Assembly: GCA_033060915.1 (NCBI GenBank)
Contig: CM065384.1
Location: forward strand, 38,173,501-38,237,500
DNA from: Euryodendron excelsum
Taxonomy: Eukaryota; Streptophyta; Magnoliopsida; Ericales; Pentaphylacaceae
DNA length: 64,000 nt
Direction of reading: 5' to 3'
The notes beneath the pieces are model-generated. The model had not been told where the DNA came from. It ran no database searches and worked only from the letters and a program-made list of their open reading frames with translations. A program made the position numbers and the translations under genes. Positions 34,126-46,560 of this stretch are shown in pieces. Position 1 is the stretch's first letter; every line of letters begins with the position of its first letter.

Positions 34126-34560
34126 CAAAGGTGGACTATTCTACCATCTCAGGGACTTAAGGTCTTGTCCCGGTCGACGAGTTTGAAAGGACTTACCGTT
34201 CTGAATAGTTTTCTTAAAAAACATGTTGGATATGATGGTCTTATCACCTCAGGGATCAACTTTCTCGAAAGGCAAGTCGGATTGAGTTTGATTAACTTAG
34301 ACTGGAATTGGAACTGGAATTGAAGCTGAAATAGGGACTTACCGTCCTTGGGAAGATGTGCCAACTGGAATTAGACTGAGCAATGCCACAAGGGCATTTT
34401 GGTCATTTTGCCTCTATTGAACCCAGCGGGCCTGCGAAGTGATTGATTGATTGGATTAAGTCTAGAAAATTAACTTGGACTTTGAATATGTCTGTGTTAA
34501 TTTGAATGTGAGTCCAGACAGACTAGAGACTGTTGAGCGGGCAAAAATGGCGTGCTTACA

Positions 34561-34964
34561 CATCTCTTACAAGTTGGACTTTTGATGTTCTAACAACGAG
34601 CAGAATATGAGGCCCTGGTCTTAGGGCTCTTGGCAGCTAAGAAAATGGGAATAAAGAGCCACAGAATCAAAGGCGACTCAAAATTAGTAGTTAAGCAGGC
34701 TTCGGGCACTTTACACTGAAGGAAGCTGCTCTTGCTTCTTACAGAACTATCGTGCTAAGGTTGCTGGACAAATTTAGCAAGGTTCTCATTGACCACGCCC
34801 CTCAGGCTAAAAATCGACATCTTGATGCACTAGCAACACTCAGGGTAAGGACCGACTTCCCTGGGAAGGAGACAACCATCGTTATCAGCAAAAGGAGAGA
34901 CCCTCTACCATTCTGGGAAGGTTTCCCAAGGAAGTCCCCGATAATTGGCGTAGAGACATTGTGA
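34561..34964 (+). pseudogene. Second RNase H, remaining part
   Basis: The host element resumes with NNEAEYEALVLGLLAAKKMG-like reading (several stops and shifts), then RIKGDSKLVVKQ with the GDS catalytic block, and HAPQAKNRHLDALATL from about 34794, the closing block of this RNase H type. The order agrees with Tat elements. Confidence 0.7.
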
Positions 34965-36149
34965 GACAGTTGAAGAAAGGGGAAGGAACACTCCCCCTGG
35001 CCAAGGCAGCCCAGTTCCTCATTTTGCAAGGAGATTTATACTTCAGAGGAGTTAATGGGCTACTGGCTCATTGTGTTAACCACGAAGAAGTAAGCTTGAG
35101 ACTCTAACAGATACACAAAAAATCCTGCAAGGATGGGGATGTAAGTTTCTACAGAAGGATTCAACGGCAAGGATACTATTGGCCTGATATGAAAAACGAT
35201 GCTTCTGAAGGTTCAGGCTAATTATTCTCGCTGTCAAACTTACCTAAGGGAGGATGAATGCAATTTCATCAAGGACGCCTCAGATTGGAGGCAAGTTTAT
35301 GTTGATTACCTCCGAGAAGGCTCTCTACTTGCCAGCAACCTTGATACTGCTCGAGTAAAAAAGAGAGCTACTTGAGTCTTCCTTGAAAACGGACAATTGT
35401 TCAGAAGGAGCCTCAACAACACTTCTTTAAAGTGTTTAACTCGGAAGGAAATTGATGCTTCCTTATAAGGAGCATACAAGCAAGAGCATCAGGGAAGAAC
35501 AAAACTTTTCAACACCTGCTACACTTGGGCTACTATTGGCCCTCCATAGAAACAGGCTCAATTTTGCTAGAAGGTACAAATTGTGTCAAAAACATGGGAA
35601 TCTCATACAAGCTCCTACTACAAAGTTCCATCAAATGAAGACCCCCTGGATTTTCACACATAGGCGCTGGACTTAGTGAGACCCATTATCATACCCTTAA
35701 GGGAGCACAAATGGATTATGGTAGCTACAGAAGTAAGCACCAAAGGGGTAGAGGCAACTTCGATGAGGAAGGCAGACGGAGCAGTTGTTGCCAACTTCAT
35801 TCGAGAGAACATCCTTTGTTGGTTTGGCATCCCAAAAGTAATACTCTCTGATAATGGGACACTCTTCATCAACAAGCATATCCGAAGAACACTGAGTGCT
35901 TATGGCATCAAGCACTACAAGTCCACTCCATACTACCCTAAGGGAAATGGATAAGCTGAGGCAACCAACAAGACACTGATCAAATTTTTAAGTAAGATTA
36001 TGGACGAGGCAGAAAGAACCTAAGTAAAATGGCTACCAAAGGCTCTTTGGGCTTATCGAACTTTCAAAAGAAGACACATGTAGGCGACACCATACTTTCT
36101 GGTGTATGGATCAGAAGCTGTCATTCCAGTGGAAATAGCGGTTCCTTCA
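34965..36149 (+). pseudogene. Integrase, zinc-binding to catalytic core, interrupted
   Basis: After a poorly preserved N-terminal part, the core reads MVATEVSTKGVEATSMRKADG, FIRENILCWFGIPKVILSDN (second catalytic aspartate near 35850), YGIKHYKSTPYYPKGNG and, after a TAA, AEATNKTLIKFL with the catalytic glutamate. LWAYRTF and VYGSEAVIPVEIAVPSF end it at 36149. The 17-kb element then interrupts, and the C-terminus continues at 53339. Integrase would insert the element's DNA; stops at about 35953 and 36022 disable it. Confidence 0.85.
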
Positions 36150-37084
36150 TTTAAGCACCCCATTTTTTATCCCTCAGCAGTCTACACTCCATCCAGACTT
36201 GTACTCAAGTCAATATGGACATATTCCAATCGAAACCAACTCTCTAAGTCCAAATTCCGTCTATCTATCGCTTCGTGGGCCCACTGGGCCCAAATAGAGG
36301 CAAAATGACCAAAATGCCCTTAGGGGCATTGTCCTTTCTCATTCCAATTCCAACCCCTCTCTCGAGATAGTTGATTCCTCGAGACGGTAAATCTACTCCA
36401 ATCAGGCTCGTCTTCCTGAAGACGATAAGGCCCCTTTCCAATTCCAACCCCTCTCTTGAGACAGTTGATTCTTCGAGACGGTAAGTCTACTCCAATCAGG
36501 CGCGTCTTTCCGAAGACGATAAGACCACTTTTCAATTCCAATCCCTTTCTCGAGACAGTTTATTCCTCGAGACGGTCCGGCACATTTTCGAAGAAAATCT
36601 CTTTGAGACGGTAAGTCCCTTTAAACCTGTCGACCAGGACGAGACCCGAAGTCCCCTAGATGGTAGAACGATCTACCTTTGGCGCCTGCTAGCCCGCCAA
36701 TGTAGAAATGTCCGTTTAGGCACGCCTTCCGAGAAAGTTGACTTCTCAGGCGCTAAGTCCCCTTTAGCAGCTTCCCGAGATCAGGCAGTCTCGGCAATGA
36801 ACGCGAACCATTAGAGTAGCAAAAATACTCACAAACATTATAACCGTTAGAGTAGCGGAAATACTCACGAACAGGTCGATATAGGGAATTGCCAACAAAC
36901 CCCTGTGTCACGACGACCGCCGTCAGAATGACGAAAACACTCAAAACCCAGGTCAACACCAGTGCCTGCTAGCCCACTTCGGTGAAAAATTACCAAACTG
37001 CCCCTTGGACCTTTTCCGAGACTTTTCGGTCAAGATGACCATTTTGCCCCTAGGCATCCGAACGCCCCGGGGACCACGCCGGCT

Positions 37085-37550
37085 CTGGGTATCAAACCGG
37101 CATCTTCCTGAGAATACTTCTTATAGTATTCCCGACCTTCCTCTATCTTTCTGGATCATTCCAAGTCAATTCCGGCAAACCCAGTGCAAAATGACCGTTT
37201 TGCCCCTGGTGGGCCGGTCTTCATTTTCGACCACACCACCTCTGGGTATGAAATCGGTAACCTCCTGAGAATACTTCTTATAGTATTCCCAACCTTCCCC
37301 TATCTTTCCGGATCATTTCGAGTCAATTCCGGCAAACTTGGTGCAAAATGACCGTTTTGCCCCTGGTGGGCCGGTGTCCTTTTTCGACCACACCAGCTCT
37401 GGATATCAAACCGGTAACCCCTTGAGACTGCTTCTTATAGTATTCTCAACTTTCCTTTATCCTTTCAGATCATTCCGAGTTAGTTCCAGCAAATCCGGTG
37501 CAAAATGACCGGTTTGCCCTTAGCGGGCCGGTCTCCTTTTCCGACCACAC
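37085..37550 (+). repeat. ~153-bp tandem repeats, three units, in 5' LTR
   Basis: Units begin near 37085, 37238 and 37393. Each contains a CTCTGGGTATCAAACCGG-like start, a GAATACT...AGTATTC hairpin and a TGACCGTTTTGCCCCTGG-like block. The 3' LTR has only two such units (from about 49222), which explains most of the length difference between the LTRs. A related final unit with GAACATTCTG follows in both. Confidence 0.8.
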
Positions 37551-37990
37551 TGGCTCTGGTTATCAAACCGGCAACCCTCAGGAACATTCTGAATAATGTT
37601 TCCAAATCTCGAGTCTTCTTGCGGGACAGTCCGAGTCCGTCCCGGCAACTTCCCGATTCGATTGACCATTTTGTCCCTAAAGGCCCGGTCAACCTTTTTG
37701 ACACATTCTATCTTCATTTTTCAAGTCAAATACCTCCAGGACACTATTCTAAGTGTTTCTACTCTTTTTCGGCCTTCTGAGTCATTCCCGGCCTCTTCAA
37801 ATCATTCCTGGACTTTCCAGAGTCACTTTTAGTGAAGCCAAGCTAAAAATTGCATGGTAGTCACTAGTAGTGGCGCCTAAATCTAGTTAAAGATACGTTG
37901 CTTGCCAACCTTAATAGTTTCCTAATTGGCTGGCGCCAGAAGGAATTTTGCCCTAACGCCACTGCAGCAGGTGCCAGGTCTATCCCACCT

Positions 37991-38000
37991 CTATAAATAC
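37991..38000 (+). promoter_or_regulatory. TATA box of the LARD 5' LTR
   Basis: CTATAAATACAGAGCC lies downstream of GGCGCC blocks. The same box is at 50012 in the 3' LTR and in the sister solo LTRs, so it is the likely promoter core. Confidence 0.6.
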
Positions 38001-40009
38001 AGAGCCTCTTCCAACGTTTAAAGGGTCCGTAAACTCAGTCTAAAAATCCTAAATTTAGATATATAGAGCTCGAACACTTTAAAAACCCTAGCTTTCTTAG
38101 GTTTTCCAAACCCTAGCCACCATACATTAAGCCCTAGCCTCCTATACACTCATACACACCCCCATACACTTTTACACTAGCCTCCAACCCTCCATTGAAG
38201 ACTTGGAGTTCTACAACTACGAAGAAAAAGCAAGAAAACAAGGCACGCAAAGCCAAATAAAATAAAGAAGACACAAGGTAGGCTTTCTATTTAAATTTTC
38301 GCACTTCCCCCCTCTCTCTTCTCTCTTTTAACCCACTTGGGTTTTCTTTATTTTAATCCCCCATCTCTTTTCTCCTTTTCTTTGCATGCTTGAAACAAGG
38401 GGATTCCTGATCCATGTATAGGATTGGACTATTGGAGAGTCACCGTGTCGGGGGCTTTCTTTTAGTTTAACCGGAGACCACATGGGTTCGGCCCCCTTGA
38501 TTATGTGGTGAAGCCTTAATCTTGTATTTTCACGACCCTAATTTGCATTGTGCATATCATGATTCTTGTATTCTTCCAAAAGTCATCTTTAAAGTTGTTT
38601 TCAAAATCGTTTTCAAAACTTGGATTAAACTTGTTTTCAAAACTGTATCAAAATCTTCTTTTCCAAAACTTGTTTTCAAAATCACAATCCTATGGTGATT
38701 CTAGCCTTTCTATGGCTAGGGTTGCTTTAGGAAAGTGTTACATTTAAAGTGACTTTCATGATCCATATTTTCAAAATCTTGTTGTTTTCAATTCCACTTT
38801 CTTATAGTGGTTCTAGACTTTTCATGGTTAGAATCGCTTTAGGAAAGTGAGACGTTTTTATACTTCCCAAAAAACTCTCTTTTCAAAAGTCTCTTTCTAA
38901 AACCCTATTTTTCAATATGATTTCTAAAAACTCTCCATTCCAAAGTTGTTTTCAAAAACTCCCTCCAAAAATTTATTTTTCAAAACTCTCTTTTTCAACT
39001 CCTTTCCAAAAACACTCCCTAGGTTTCCCTCTTAGAAAATTGTCTACGATCTCTTTTCAAAAATGTCTTTCCTAAAAGCTTCCCTTCCAAAAACGTTTTC
39101 TTCAAAGTTCACTTTCCAAAAGTGCCCTCTACATTTTCTTCCAATAATCTCCTTCCAAAAATCTTTCTAAAAACTCTCTTTTCAAAATCTTCCTTTTAGA
39201 AAACTCCTCTCTAGGATTTTCTTTCAAAAACTCATTTCCAGAAACATACTTTCCAAAAAACTCTTTCCTTAGAGTCCAAGTTAAACCCTAGAACCCACGA
39301 TTAGGAAACCCTAATTTTTTTTTCCAAAAACATGGTTTTCAAATTTGTCTTAAAACCTAGGTTTCCAAAATCCCTTATTTTCTGCATCAAAATTACATAT
39401 TTCCAAAACCTATTTTCTACATCAAAACTATAGTTTTCCAAATCTAGGGTTTCTAAAACCCTCCTTTCCAAATCCTTGTCAAATCAAATATTCACTTTAG
39501 GAAACCAAATCTAATCTCCTGTTTAGAAAACTAGATCCTATCTTCTATTTTTAGAAACAAAATCAAACATTCTCTTTTAGAAACAAAATTTAATCCTTTG
39601 TTTTAGGAAATAGGAATCTTAACCCTTCCTAGTCCAAATCTTTCCTAATTCAACTCCTTCCTAATCTTCTGCTTTCTTAAATCTTAAAGTTTCTTAAACT
39701 TAAACTTTTAAATCTTTCCTTAAACTTTAAACTTTCAAATCTTTCCTAATTCCACCCTTTCTTACTTCCACACCTTTCCAAATCTTAACTTCCCAACTCT
39801 AGGTTTTCAAATCTTTCCTAATATCAAGATTTTCTAAAACTCTAAAACTTTCCGAATCTTAAACCTTTCTAAATTTCAAATCTTCCCGAATTCAAAACTT
39901 TGTTAAGTTAAATCATTCTAAACCTAAATCTTTCTAAATCTAAAACTTTCTAAACTCAAAGCTTTCTTCTTTTCCAAACTTCCTTATTTTCAAAACCTTT
40001 TTTAAAATG

Positions 40010-40350
40010 AGATTTTCCTAATTTTAAAACTTTCCTAATTTCAAAACTTTCCTAATTCGAACACTTTCCTAATTTCAAAACTTTCCTAATTCGAACACTT
40101 TCCTAATTTCAAAACTTTCCTAATTCGAACACTTTTCTAATTTCAAAACTTTCCTAAAATGAAACTTTCCTAATTCGAAAACTTTCCTAAATCGAAAACT
40201 TTCCTAATTCGAACACTTTCCTAATTTCAAAACTTTCCTAAAATGAAACTTTCCTAATTCGAAAACTTTCCTAAATCGAAAACTTTCCTAATTCGTACAC
40301 TTTCCTAATTTCAAAACTTTCCTAAAATGAAACTTTCCTAATTCGGACAT
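40010..40350 (+). repeat. ~34-bp tandem array in 5' LTR
   Basis: Units combine CCTAATTTCAAAACTTT and CCTAATTCGAACACTTT with variants containing AAAATGAAA and AATCGAAAA. About ten units are present here, against fewer in the 3' LTR (52160-52335), so the array changed length after insertion or during replication. Confidence 0.85.
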
Positions 40351-41392
40351 TTCCTAAATCCAAATCGTTCTTAAACTCTCGAGTCTTTCCTAAATCTCAT
40401 CTTTCTTAAGTTTAGGTTTTCTAAAACCGAGTCTTTCAAAACCAATCTTTTCCAATCTTCCAATCAAAGTCCAAATTTTCTACTCTTCCAATTCCAATTC
40501 AAATTCCAACTCCAACTCTTTTCAGCTCCTTTATTTTCAATCGGACTCTTGTCCGAACTACGACTGACCTGATTCCTCCAAAGGGATATGTAGACAACCT
40601 TCATAGGTGCGGTCACAACTTCTTTCAAATCTCCAATTCTACAATCTTCTTCAAGTTTCTATTTCCGCAATCTTTTCAAATCTCCAATCTATTTTCAAAC
40701 TTCCAATTTCAAATTTCTATTTCCAAATCTCTATTTCTAATTTTTCAAACTTTCCAATTTCAAATCTATCCTTTCAAATCTTTTTTCTAAAATCAAATCA
40801 AATTCTTCTTTTCAAATTTATTTCCAAATCAACTCTCTTTTCTTGCATTCGCATATCATGCATCATGTTTTTCTAAACATTGTTTTTCAAAGTGGACAGG
40901 ATTGAACAGTAGTTAGCTGAAGACTCTCATAGGTGAATCTAGGGTAGATTGACATGTAGGTACCGAAAGGGCGGGGTAGGGTGATGGCTTAGTGCGTCTT
41001 CCCTACACGTAACCAACCTCCGAACCTAAGATCACTGTTTTCAATGACCAAAAACAGAGTTATTTTTCAAAAAGAGCTAAATATCTTCCAAAGGTTGCTA
41101 AACTACCCGTTTTCTTAAAAAACCCTCTCTTGAGGATGTTTTCCAAAATCGTTTTTCAAAAATCCTAAGTGTAGTCTTCGGATTATACTTAGTTTTTGGG
41201 TGACCTAACTCACCTTAATCAAGTTAGGTGGCGATTCCAAACTTTTTCGAAAAGCCATTTATTCAAATCTATTTTCAAATTCAAACCTAGTCGCACTCAT
41301 TCTTCTAGGAGAGTGAGTTCTAATGAGAGAGTACAGTATTTTTTCCACTTGTGTGTGTATTCTTCGAGTGCAAAAAATTTGGGCGCGACAGC

Positions 41393-41410
41393 TGGCGACT
41401 CCACTGGGGA
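41393..41410 (+). other. Primer-binding site of the LARD
   Basis: TGGCGACTCCACTGGGGA begins two bases after the 5' LTR. It can pair with the 3' end of a tRNA ending GAGUCGCCA; Ogre-type elements are reported to use an arginine tRNA of this kind. Confidence 0.8.
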
Positions 41411-44400
41411 CACTTAGAGGGTTAGGCCGTAGTCATGTCTCTTTACCCTTCACCCATGTAAAGTTTTCAATTAACTTGGTTCAATCCTATTCACTTTAAA
41501 TTTCAAAACCAAATTTTCAAGATTGTTTTAAAAAAAAAAACATGCATTTATTCATACTATCTTGTATTATGTTTGCCATCCTCATACTAACACTTTCATC
41601 TTTGTTTTGTAGGTACACGTTTTGTTTAAATTTCATTAGCTGCTATACATGAATGTGATGAACAGGATGAATGGGAGTTGTTGGGCTCTTTCCTCCACTT
41701 TTAAAAGTCACACACACACTGTATGTGCACTTGCATTCTGCATACTTGCATTATTATCCTGATATGTCCTTTCTAGTTAGAAAGGGGGCACGGTCTATTG
41801 GTTGTAGGCAAGATGCTGTGTCAGTTTCTTGCCTACGGCCTCTTGATGGTTCCCCCACTCGGATTACCAACCGATCATGGCACCACCTCGGGGAGTGGGC
41901 CTAGGTTTGAAGATCCAGGGACCGAGCATTTTTACAACGCATTAGTTAACCCTCAACCTCATACTCATATAGATATCATGTATAGCCGAACCTCTGCCGG
42001 ATTTAAGACACGAGCACCGTTTTCAAAACCACAGAAGAAAGGGCGACTGCTCTTATTTTCATTTATACCTGTCTATTCCTATTGTTATAATGCCTATATT
42101 TATACTGTTATAATGCCTGTCTAAATGCTCATACATGCACGTTTACCTTGCTATTGCATTCGCTCTCCTTATACTCTATGCATCCATTTTCATGCATTCA
42201 ATATTCCATGTCAAGACAAGAGTTCCAAGTAACTCAAGTCACTGCATTTTCATGTATATGATCAACCCATTGAGAGTGACACCAAGGTCACTCTCCTTTG
42301 CATTAAACCAACCTAAACCCTAAGGGTTCCCACGTAACCTTAAGGACTCATGGCATGCACCTTAATTCATTTCATAAGAGGGGCCCCAATCTCTCTATGC
42401 TCACGGAGATAAGATTGCCATAAAGACAAGGGGCAGTCGATCAACAAGGTCTCACAACGACCTCCTCGACATCAAATCCAACGAAGGCGAATCCGAAGAC
42501 TCAAGAGTAGTTTAGGTCTTTTCCTTTGTAAAACTAAATAGATGGAAGTCCCAAAGAAAATGTTCCCCCTTCCCCCTGTTGAAATGTATTTCAATTCCTT
42601 TGTATCTTAAACCCTAAAATTTAATGTACTTCTTTACTTTTGAGAATGAATACATGGATGGCTGAAGGTTCCTACTTGACGGTAAGGTATCTGCATACAG
42701 GGGCAAACCCCATATCTCCAAAAGTGAGCTAATGCATCATGTATAGTCTCCCCTCTAAATAGGGGCACCCCTAGGACATGCATTACATAGAAATCCTCAA
42801 ATTAAGGCGCTAACTTCTCTTTTGTTTCTTGTCTTCTGTCCTCCCCCTCCTCATCTCCAAATACCAAGAGAATTGAAGGCAAATGCAAGACAAGAATGGG
42901 GTTTTCTAAAATCACTCATTTATTATCATCATATTGCTTACACATTCACTTCTTTTATGCTTATGCACCCATATCCATTCCAAGACAAGAGTTTCAAGAA
43001 ACTCAAGTCATTTAATTTTCATGCATCTAATCAACCGTAGAGAGAAAGGAGCAATCTAATCTCATGTTAATCGAACCTACCAAAACTCCTACGGGTTTTT
43101 AAACCCTAAGGATTCATAGCATGCATAGAATCATATCTCGAGAGAGGCCCAAATCTCTCTCAGTCCATGGAGGCGGGATTGCCCAAATAAGGAAATATCA
43201 ACCGGCCCATGCCGAATAGGTATTGTATTACATAATAGGGGTAAAACCCCACCTCCCAAATGGACTTGTCATTATGCCAAGATTTCCTCAAAGAAGGGGC
43301 CTCCATAGGACATGCATCACATAAAACTTCCAGTTCCACATGCTAATTGCAATCTGTTTTTCTTTTTCTTTTCCTAGGTTAGAGAGCACAACTGAATTCA
43401 TGGAGACCCTCTAGTACCTCACCAGATTCAAACTTATGAATGGATAAGCCTAGTTGTTAGAAGAGGCCTGACTTACATCAGGGAGCAATAAGAACTAGCC
43501 ATTCATCAACAAGATGTTGCCTCCACACCATGCCGCGACAACCACCATCCATGCAAAAGGAGGCTTCACCGTTTGCAAAGTCCTATCAGACCCGTGCATT
43601 GCTATAAAGAATCTCTTAACTTTCGAATGCATGCCAAACACTGCAAAAGATCTGTCAATTAGCCCTCCGTCGTTTGGTGATACACCTGGAGAATGGAATA
43701 CCAAAGCAGTTAACACAGTTTCAAGACCCTGTCAGGGGTTGTCATCAAGAGATCCATAAGAAAAGGGGGATTTTCATAAAATTCATCTATTTTCTTTTTA
43801 TCTTTCTATTTATCGCATATCTTCTTTAAATAAATATTGCATGCCATGTAATCATGTTTTTAAATGAAAATAGGTAGTTCCCAGTTTATCCCCTTTGTTT
43901 CATACTCTTGTGGACAATTGTCACATTTAGGGATTCTCTTCCATTTGGTAAATGACTCGACTTGAAGGATGGGATAGCATGAGCAACCCACTCAAAGGGG
44001 GTTAAAACCTTTGACAAACTGAGAGAAAGAGTGAGAGATAGGAGGAAGGCAATCTCAGTAAGAAGTGCAAATTTTATTGAAAAGACGACTCTTGCGTAAT
44101 ATCCTGGCTAAGGGATGGTCAGCCGAGTCCTCGAAATGATGAGAAGTCATTGTTCTATTTATCCTAAATAAACACTACCTCTTACTCAGTCCACTAGAGC
44201 CGTAACTGATTTTTATTCAGATGTCCTCAAACCAATAACTATCCCCAACACTGGGGTAAGCACAAAGTAGTTGAATCGATAGAATATATAGGGGTTCATT
44301 GGCCTATACACACCATCCCTAGAAATATTGTCTAAATTTTATACAAAGGCTTTATGGACTAAGCAATTCAATTGGAAATGATTAGAGGCCCTCAATTCTA

Positions 44401-46560
44401 TTACTATACACAAAAATATCTCCTTTGCTTAACCCACTAGTGCCTCGCAGAAAGCGAAATTTTTTTTTGTCAACCTCAATCCAAAACCATCCCCCAACAC
44501 TAGGGCAGACAGGCTGCGGAAGATCTGGCAGAGAACGTCATCAACCATCAAGCTGAAGTAACGTGAAGGCTCTATGGATCAAGCAATCCTATTCAAAATG
44601 AAGAAATGCCCTCATTTTATTTCCCATACAATAAAAAGCGACCCTTGTGAAACCTATTGAGCCGGTTACCTTTCCTTTTCAGAAAATACCCCAACCTAGG
44701 GATTACTGTCCACAATGGGTTAAATCGAAATGCTAAGGAAAGGATTTGAGAAAAAGAAGTTGTAGAAATGTTCAAAAAAAAAAAAGGGACATATCAGGAA
44801 AAAGACTAGAAAAGAATCATGTTTGTGTTATCTTAAAAAGCATATAGGAAAGATGGAAGTTAAAAAAAAAAAAGGGGGGGGGGGGGGGGGGGGTGAAGAA
44901 AGAAAAGGGGCAAATGTTAGACTAAGAAGGTCAAAAGTTACAAGAAAGGTCAACTCCCCTTGTGAAAGAGAAAATTCAAAGGTGATCCTAGGTAACAAAG
45001 CCACCGAGTAGAAGTAATAGGTTTGAACCTTTACCTTTTCTTATAAAAACCGGAAACCATGGCCTACGTTACGACCTTGTTGAAGTCCTCTCCAATTGAA
45101 AAGGATTGCTTGATCTAAATGAGCCAGACGTGTTGCTGAAAACTAGAAGAGGATATCAGCGGACGAAACCCAGTTGGAAGACCGACTAAGGATGGGGCGG
45201 ATCTAAACCCTACTAGAAACAACATCAAATTTGAGCTTGCGCATCCTTTTCATTATTACATCCCTTAACCTAGCTTACGTTACGGTCCAAATTAAAGTCA
45301 TCTCTAATCAAAGAACATTGCTTAGTCCAAATAAGCCTGAACAATACGAAGACAACTATGATGAGAAAGGAGAACTGGAAGGGAATGCAAGGGGCAATCT
45401 CGTGCTCCAAAGTGTGCTCATATGGTTTTGGTTCAAACAACCCACTAAAAGAAGATCTTTGAGCCTAAATATCCCTTCGTTTTTTACAACCCCTAAACCC
45501 AACCTACATTATGGTCCTAAAAGAAGTCTTTTCGGATTGAGGGCTTAGCTGTTTATCGCTCTGCAAAGGGCATGCAAGTTGTCGCTCGAGCCATGGTTGC
45601 ATTTTGGAGATCTGAGAGAGAAAACCAAGTAAGATCAGAAAAACCCCAAACAACAACCCTGTAAAAAGTAGGGATAGGATAGCAAACCAAAAGGTCAAGA
45701 TCTCTAGAGAATGATGTAAATGATATTACACCCTGATGAGAATGGGGCAAAACTAAATGAGGTAAAATCCTAGAAAGGAAACAGAATCCTGAGAGTATGG
45801 GCCCTAGGGCAATCCTGGGGCATTCTTTGTAAGTAGTTTATATACATGTAGTACTAATGCATCCATGACATGTATAACCTGTACATCCATTTGGATTCCT
45901 GCGTAGTTTGCATATATTCATGCATTCAACTGCATTCCTGTATGAACTTGTTCATTTGTAAAGAAGTAGGTCATGCATTTAATTCAATTTTTACATAAAT
46001 TTGTGCATTTATCACCAAAAAAAAAAAAAAATGGGGGACATTGCATTTAATTCTATTCATGTATGCGCATTATCCAAAAGTATAACATGTATTCAATTCC
46101 ACTTCTGTGTGAACCTGTGCATTCATAAACAAAAGTAGGACACGCATTCAATTCAATTCTTATATAAATCTGTGCATTCATAAAAAATTAATCATGCATT
46201 TAATTCCTTGCGTAATCATCATAACAAATTAAAAAAATGACGCCTCTTATCAGGGCATTTTAAAATTATTTTTGTACAAAACTCACTCTATATTTTCCTC
46301 TCTCTCAAATAAGAAACAGGGAACAAGGTAAAACGCAAAAAGAAGCTAAAACCACCACTCAGACATCTACAGTACCGTTACACACCTCAGAAAGCTCAGG
46401 TTTCCATGACCGACAAGAAACAGAGAATGGGGCAATGACCCACCCTCGACCTCCCCAATCAAATGACTCCTGATTCAAGATACCATGTATGCTGAAAAAG
46501 GGGAGGAACGAATAAGTGTCTGATCGCTCAAAGCTGGAATAATGAAGCATATCCCTGAAA
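41411..46560 (+). other. LARD interior, non-coding, with degenerate direct repeats
   Basis: No retroviral domain was readable. Repeated modules are visible. One is a ~215-bp pair at 42208-42420 and 42976-43195, sharing AAGACAAGAGTT, GCATGC and ATCTCTCT blocks. Another is ~205-bp units near 45030, 45233 and 45460 around CCTACGTTACG-like sequence. A third is ~90-bp units at 45900-46205 around CATGCATTCAATTC. A run of 12 A followed by 20 G lies at 44862-44893. Short open frames here have no family features. Confidence 0.6.

Larger units (their letters stand above)
25413..34560 (-). mobile_element. Solo LTR B, Tat/Ogre-like family, itself split by solo LTR C
   Basis: The left end (TTTTGCGCCCC on plus) is a decayed TGTCGCGCCC, and the right end is GTGCTTACA. 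The flanking 5-mers CCTCT (25408-25412) and CATCT (34561-34565) agree at four of five positions. Left and right parts (25413-29815 and 34126-34560) join at CAAAG in the same LTR coordinate order as solo LTRs A and E. Net length without LTR C is about 4.83 kb. RNase H reading resumes across it. No internal region is present. Confidence 0.85.
36150..41390 (+). repeat. 5' LTR of the LARD, 5,241 bp
   Basis: It starts TTTAAGCACCCC (the TG is mutated) and ends GGGCGCGACA. In order it holds ~95-bp repeats with CGAGACGGTAA (36340-36600), three ~153-bp repeats (37085-37550), GGCGCC blocks, a TATA box, a G-poor ~2.3-kb tract, a ~34-bp tandem array, and a conserved TCACCTTAATCAAGTTAGGTG block near the end. 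It is longer than its partner because of extra repeat units. Confidence 0.9.

Noticed and set aside
36340..36600. Regular ~95-bp repeats in the LARD LTR as a CRISPR-like array
   Set aside because: Units are contiguous, diverged and shared by all family LTRs in a plant genome; there are no unique spacers.
44823..45011. 62-codon open frame with a glycine run
   Set aside because: It depends on the A/G homopolymer and has no other protein feature.
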